Part shown: in pieces, positions 15,610 through 18,765 of the stretch
Layout of the letters: each line of letters starts with the position of its first letter
Numbering within the stretch: position 1 is the first letter of the stretch
Origin: Bacteroidota bacterium
GTDB taxonomy: Bacteria > Bacteroidota > Bacteroidia > Bacteroidales > B39-G9
DNA: 18,765 nt
Reading direction: 5' to 3'
Assembly (NCBI GenBank): GCA_030592465.1
Contig: JAUVJB010000028.1
Span: 1-18,765 of the forward strand
Notes under the pieces: model-generated
Told to the model about the DNA's origin: nothing
Database searches by the model: none
The model's input: only the letters and a program-made list of their open reading frames with translations
Program-made: the position numbers and the translations under genes

Positions 15610-16713
15610 TTACTCCTCAACCAAACCCACAATCCAATTTGCATCTTCTTTAATTTTTGCAAAACTTGAGGTTAAATATCTTTTTGAAAATTTCGCATCC
15701 CAAAACCATTTCTCAATTTCTTTTTTGTGTTCGTTATTAACTGATTTTAAGCCTGTTTTAAAAAAATAATATTGAATAACCGGAATAAATGACTGATATG
15801 ATGACAAATCATTATTAATTCTCATATCCTTAAAAAAATCAATTGTATAACCAATTGATTTTTCTGTTTTATTCCATAACTTATCACAAATTTGCGGTGT
15901 TAATTTCAATTGATAAAAATGACGACAATCACCAAAAGCATTTAAAGCCAACGACTGAGTAAAAACTTTATCGCCAATAGCAGCATGTTTCTTACTCTTT
16001 GAGGTTTTATTAAAATCGTTTATTCTTTGTTTCAAATCAAATTTTGTGCTCCATGTTGTTGCATGAACCAAATCAAAAGATGAAAGTCTTTTACCTCCTT
16101 GGTTTATTCTTTCGAATATTTCAACAACATCATCCAAATCGTTATTGTATGTTTTTACAATGCTAATTGGATAGTCGTTTAAAATATCGTAACAATTGTT
16201 AATTACTGATACATATTTTGTTTTATTTTTTTTGTCAAATTTGGTATATTCTGTAACTAATTTATCTAATTCGCTTTTATTAAATAATTTCCATAAAGGT
16301 ATGTTGTGTTTTTGTTTTTTTAATCGTGGTATTTGACACATTTTTTTATCTAAATTAAAACAAATTGTACTAAAATCAGTGTCAGCTGTTTTCTTTCCTT
16401 TTAATGTATAATATAATGATATAATTCGCTGTTGACCATCTAAAATAAAAAGTGAATGATTTGAATTTAAGTTTTGAGGGATATCAATATCTTCAAATTT
16501 ATTAACAAACGAATTATATTCTTTTGAAGCTTTCCACAAAAAAAACGACCCGATAGGATATTGAGAATAAATGCTGTTTAATAAACTCACAACTTTTGAA
16601 CGTTCCCAAATATAATCTCTTTGAAATCGCGGTATTTTAATTTTACCTTTTTCTAATTCCGAAATAAGTTTTTTTAAGTCCCAATTGTTTATAATCTCCA
16701 GTTTTGGTTCCAT
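15610..16713 (-). CDS. DUF262 domain protein (GmrS-like N-terminal domain)
   Basis: This 367-residue protein has the DUF262 signature: IPRFQRDYIW at residues 27-36, DGQQR at 92-96 and FERINQGGKRLSSFDL at 200-215. In the type IV restriction protein GmrSD and in BrxU, DUF262 is the nucleotide-hydrolysing domain with a ParB/sulfiredoxin-like fold, where DGQQR is essential. Here no DUF1524 (HNH-type nuclease) domain follows, so it is a stand-alone DUF262 protein, and I cannot say whether it cuts DNA. The frame is intact. It lies 34 bases downstream of the RhuM gene on the same strand, which suggests one transcript and a shared role, perhaps defence against foreign DNA. It faces btuG tail to tail. 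Confidence 0.85.
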   Translation of the reverse strand: MEPKLEIINNWDLKKLISELEKGKIKIPRFQRDYIWERSKVVSLLNSIYSQYPIGSFFLWKASKEYNSFVNKFEDIDIPQNLNSNHSLFILDGQQRIISLYYTLKGKKTADTDFSTICFNLDKKMCQIPRLKKQKHNIPLWKLFNKSELDKLVTEYTKFDKKNKTKYVSVINNCYDILNDYPISIVKTYNNDLDDVVEIFERINQGGKRLSSFDLVHATTWSTKFDLKQRINDFNKTSKSKKHAAIGDKVFTQSLALNAFGDCRHFYQLKLTPQICDKLWNKTEKSIGYTIDFFKDMRINNDLSSYQSFIPVIQYYFFKTGLKSVNNEHKKEIEKWFWDAKFSKRYLTSSFAKIKEDANWIVGLVEE

Positions 16714-16747
16714 AGCAAGTGTTTTTTAATATAAAGTTCATAAAATT

Positions 16748-17779
16748 TCATTTTTTCTTATTTGGCAATTCTTTAATTGCTTTTTCAAAATCATTTTCCA
16801 GCACATCAATTTGTTTTTGACGCTTCTGCTTAAATTTTTCGTATTCTATTTCTACATTTTGTTTTGCCAATTCGTGTGAGATATTACCTGCATTTTTTAA
16901 TATTTCCCTATCATTTAGACTTAAGAAACCATCCAATTTGGCAACCCAATCGTTCATATACATCGGGATCCTTCGCATTGCCTGACCTGTGGCAAACACA
17001 AGATATTGCTCCACTAAATTATTTAATGCTTGCAATTCTTCTTCATTGAGATAATTTTTTGCTATGTCAACATCTGACTTACGTATTTTATTACCTCGCC
17101 AATTAGTTAAGCCCATATTGGATTTTGTGCTGTCGGCTCTTTGGTTGATGATTTCGGCAGCAGTTTTGCCTGTTATTGCCCAATGTAATTTATTTTGAAC
17201 AGTTTTAAAAAAATTGATACTTATTTCCAAGGTGGGTTCATAATCCACACTCGTGGCATAGATGTCGGTAATTTTGCGGTAAAACCGTTTTTCTGAAGTG
17301 CGAATATCTTGTATTCGCTGCAATAGTTCTTCAAAATAATCGAAAGGTAAATCAGGATTTTTCAAACGCTCATCGTCTAAAACAAAACCTTTTACAATAT
17401 ATTCTCGCAAACGTTGGGTTGCCCACTGTCTAAATTTTGTGGCAATATGAGATTTTATACGGTAACCAACTGAAATAATGGCATCAAGATTGTAAAACTT
17501 TTGCTTGCGTTTTATTTGGCGGTTGCCTTCGATTTGAACTTGTAAGAAATCCTTACAAGTTGCAATCTCCTCTAACTCACCTTCTTCGTAAATATTTTTT
17601 AAATGCAGTGTAATGTTTTGCGGTGTAGTTTGAAACAACTCCGCCATTAATTTTTGCGTAAGCCAAACTGTTTCGTCTTGAAAACGAACATCAATTTTGG
17701 TCTCGCCACTTTCGGTTTGATAAATTAAAAATTGAGAATTATTAGTTACTAGTATCATATCAATTAAATTATGAAACAT
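16748..17779 (-). CDS. RhuM family protein
   Basis: This 343-residue protein belongs to the RhuM family, named after a gene of Salmonella pathogenicity island 3; its molecular role is not established. The N-terminal part (residues about 38-65, VWLTQKLMAELFQTTPQNIT) reads like a helix-turn-helix. It is followed by the family core FYNLDAIISVGYRIKSHIAT and FRQWATQRLREYIVKGF (about 95-132). The C-terminal half is helical, and residues about 305-343 are highly charged and probably coiled. Homologues often sit in accessory islands near restriction genes. The start could be ATG 17779 or the in-frame ATG at 17758, seven residues in; the shorter form resembles the family more. It precedes the DUF262 gene by 34 bases. 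The stop is TGA, showing that TGA terminates translation in this genome. Confidence 0.85.
   Translation of the reverse strand: MFHNLIDMILVTNNSQFLIYQTESGETKIDVRFQDETVWLTQKLMAELFQTTPQNITLHLKNIYEEGELEEIATCKDFLQVQIEGNRQIKRKQKFYNLDAIISVGYRIKSHIATKFRQWATQRLREYIVKGFVLDDERLKNPDLPFDYFEELLQRIQDIRTSEKRFYRKITDIYATSVDYEPTLEISINFFKTVQNKLHWAITGKTAAEIINQRADSTKSNMGLTNWRGNKIRKSDVDIAKNYLNEEELQALNNLVEQYLVFATGQAMRRIPMYMNDWVAKLDGFLSLNDREILKNAGNISHELAKQNVEIEYEKFKQKRQKQIDVLENDFEKAIKELPNKKK
17537..17561. repeat. Perfect inverted repeat inside the RhuM gene
   Basis: AACTTGTAAG (17537-17546) and CTTACAAGTT (17552-17561) form a 10-base perfect stem with the 5-base loop AAATC. It lies within codons for about ATCKDFLQVQ, a normal part of the family, so it may be coincidental. 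It could also form a hairpin in the mRNA. Confidence 0.5.
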
Positions 17780-17800
17780 CCTATTGTTTTATGGCTATAT

Positions 17801-17827
17801 TGTTTTATGGTTTTATAGTTATATGGT
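17801..17827. repeat. Flanking repeat downstream of the four-helix-bundle gene
   Basis: The stretch TGTTTTATGGTTTTATAGTT and the bases around it (from 17784) repeat the unit TTTTATGG two or three times. ATGGTTTTATAGTT (17807-17820) matches the inverse of 18213-18235 at 13 of 14 bases. Together they bracket the gene. Confidence 0.5.
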
Positions 17828-17899
17828 TAATTTTTTATTGGTTAAATTTATCTGTTGGTTAATTTCTTTTGGCAGTTTTTGAAGTTCTCCAAGAATCCG
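17819..17899 (-). pseudogene. Detached C-terminal part of the four-helix-bundle gene
   Basis: Directly after the TGA at 17900-17902 the same frame stays open for 26 codons to TAA at 17819-17821. It reads RILGELQKLPKEINQQI and then NLTNKKLTI. LPKEIN followed by polar residues is the usual last helix of four-helix-bundle proteins. This is therefore the natural end of the gene upstream, cut off by the stop, rather than random sequence. Confidence 0.7.
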
Positions 17900-17913
17900 T
17901 CAGATGACGGATT
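17894..17913. repeat. REP-like palindrome, copy 3, inside the four-helix-bundle gene
   Basis: AATCCGTCA and TGACGGATT face each other around a two-base centre. The inner 16-mer TCCGTCAGATGACGGA (17896-17911) is related to the palindromes at 4116 and 8579. Read on the minus strand it supplies the in-frame TGA that ends the four-helix-bundle frame. Confidence 0.7.
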
Positions 17914-18202
17914 GTTCATCATTAAGCAGTTTTCTCACTTTTGACTTCTCGTTCCAGTCAAAAGATTCTTTGACAGAACCCTGACTGTAACGATAAAACT
18001 TAATTTTATCTTTCTTGTGATAACGTCCAAAACCCTCTGCAATATTTGCAGAAATAGAATCAGCAGCTTCCACAAATTGCTCGCCAACGTGCTTTTTAGA
18101 AAACCAATCCCATTTTATAACAATATCCCACACATAATTGCTCAGATGAAAAGCAATTTTGTAAGCAGATAAATCATTTAGCTGTAAATATTTATTTTGC
18201 AT
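17900..18202 (-). CDS. Four-helix-bundle protein (23S rRNA intervening-sequence type), truncated
   Basis: The 100-residue frame belongs to the four-helix-bundle family related to proteins encoded in 23S rRNA intervening sequences. Signature pieces are YLQLNDLSAYKIAFHLSNYV, GEQFVEAADSISANIAEGFG (about residues 41-60) and KFYRYSQGSVKESFDW. The molecular role of the family is unknown. Usual members have about 115-130 residues. This one stops after LLNDEQSVI because a TGA sits in a REP-like palindrome, and the missing last helix follows in the same frame down to 17819. The three-helix product may be non-functional. The gene is bracketed by inverted TTTTATGG-type repeats and lies between mnmH and the RhuM gene. 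The ATG at 18202 matches the family start. Confidence 0.8.
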   Translation of the reverse strand: MQNKYLQLNDLSAYKIAFHLSNYVWDIVIKWDWFSKKHVGEQFVEAADSISANIAEGFGRYHKKDKIKFYRYSQGSVKESFDWNEKSKVRKLLNDEQSVI

Positions 18203-18212
18203 AATTTTAACA

Positions 18213-18235
18213 TTTTAAACCATAAAACCATTTAA
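18213..18235. repeat. Flanking repeat upstream of the four-helix-bundle gene
   Basis: AAACCATAAAACCAT within this stretch is the inverse of the ATGGTTTTAT repeats at 17801-17827. It lies about 15 bases before the start codon. The pair may mark the ends of a small cassette. Confidence 0.45.
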
Positions 18236-18322
18236 GCATTATCATATCCGGAAATCATTCCATACAATTATGTTCCGAAATTAAATTGTCAAGATGCCAG
18301 TTAATTACTACATCTTATTTTT

Positions 18323-18765
18323 TTACGATTCAATTATCCCTTTATTTATTGCAAAATCTATTATTATTTTTGAATTTTTAATCGAATTATCTTCTTGTAA
18401 AGGTAATGAATAAATATTGCTGTGATTGTTCTGTAATGAATAATTATATGCTTTATCATAATATGTTAAAGTAATATCTGCCACTTTTGCAAAATCATCA
18501 TTATTAAGTGCCTCAACAGCTGCTTTCGTATTCTGACCACCCAAACGCTTGCCAATTTTTAAAACTATTTTCTTTAAATCATCTTTATCAAAATTTGCAT
18601 ATTCTTTCACTAAACGTTTTACTCTAATATTTTTATCAATTTCAATTTTCACAACATTGCTATTCATCATCTGATAAAATAGCGTTTCCGGAACTCTTAC
18701 TATACCAATTGATGCACTTTCATCTTCAATCCAAATAGATTTACTCAAATCAAAATCTTTCCATA
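18323..18765 (-). CDS. mnmH: tRNA 2-selenouridine synthase, C-terminal part (runs off the window)
   Basis: The last 146 codons of a gene that continues beyond the window edge are present. WIEDESASIGIVRVPETLF, then the NVVKIEI region, the VKRLVKEYANF region, KIGKRLGGQNT and YYDKAY match the C-terminal portion of MnmH (SelU/YbbB). MnmH turns 2-thiouridine at the tRNA wobble position into 2-selenouridine using selenophosphate, via a geranylated intermediate. The rhodanese domain with its catalytic cysteine and the P-loop would lie outside, so activity cannot be judged. A TTG at 18748 is in frame, but the frame stays open upstream (WKDFDL before SKSIWIEDES), so this is not the true start. It implies the organism may use selenium, in which case selD should exist elsewhere. 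Confidence 0.88.
   Translation of the reverse strand, partial: WKDFDLSKSIWIEDESASIGIVRVPETLFYQMMNSNVVKIEIDKNIRVKRLVKEYANFDKDDLKKIVLKIGKRLGGQNTKAAVEALNNDDFAKVADITLTYYDKAYNYSLQNNHSNIYSLPLQEDNSIKNSKIIIDFAINKGIIES

Noticed and set aside
17900..17902. TGA in the four-helix-bundle gene as a selenocysteine codon, given that the selenium gene mnmH is next door
   Set aside because: The family has no conserved cysteine or selenocysteine at this point, the TGA is part of a repeat palindrome, and there is no suitable hairpin immediately downstream. The RhuM gene ends with TGA, so it works as a stop here.

Overview
The window looks like chromosomal DNA from an AT-rich, probably environmental member of the Bacteroidota. 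The evidence is: several copies of the phylum's promoter element TAnnTTTG, one with a matching TTTG 19 bases upstream; start codons preceded by A/T-rich sequence rather than a purine Shine-Dalgarno; a type IX secretion C-terminal sorting domain; a BtuG-like surface lipoprotein with an acidic export signal next to BtuB; and standard stop codons (TAA, TAG and TGA are all used). I cannot name the genus.

Layout. Positions 1-456 hold a gene-free stretch, a near-consensus promoter, tRNA-Leu(CAA) and its terminator. Positions 457-3999 carry housekeeping genes: dCMP deaminase, an S41 carboxyl-terminal protease, and S-adenosylhomocysteine hydrolase with its own promoter and terminator. Positions 4000-8464 hold a flippase-like membrane protein (LPG synthase TM family), 1-deoxyxylulose-5-phosphate synthase (dxs) and a small PAP2-like membrane protein. 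They are separated by long intergenic spacers full of short dispersed repeats. Ribonuclease R (8699-10831) follows another repeat-filled spacer.

Positions 10929-15597 form a vitamin B12 uptake unit. It has a promoter, a cobalamin riboswitch, an intrinsic terminator just before the first start codon, and then three closely spaced genes: a T9SS-sorted surface protein, a BtuB-like TonB-dependent receptor and a BtuG-like beta-propeller lipoprotein. The likely logic is that high B12 shuts the leader. When B12 is scarce, surface proteins capture it and hand it to the outer-membrane channel.

Positions 15610-18322, on the minus strand, form an accessory block between btuG and mnmH: a DUF262 protein (related to GmrS of type IV restriction), a RhuM-family protein, and a four-helix-bundle protein whose reading frame is cut by a TGA inside a REP-like palindrome. 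The window ends in the 3' part of mnmH (tRNA 2-selenouridine synthase).

The most interesting points are the RhuM-DUF262 pair as a possible defence module, the palindrome-borne stop in the four-helix-bundle gene, the long B12 leader with its distant terminator, the uncharacterised T9SS protein that opens the B12 operon, and the families of short palindromic and interspersed repeats. No completely new system can be proved from sequence alone.
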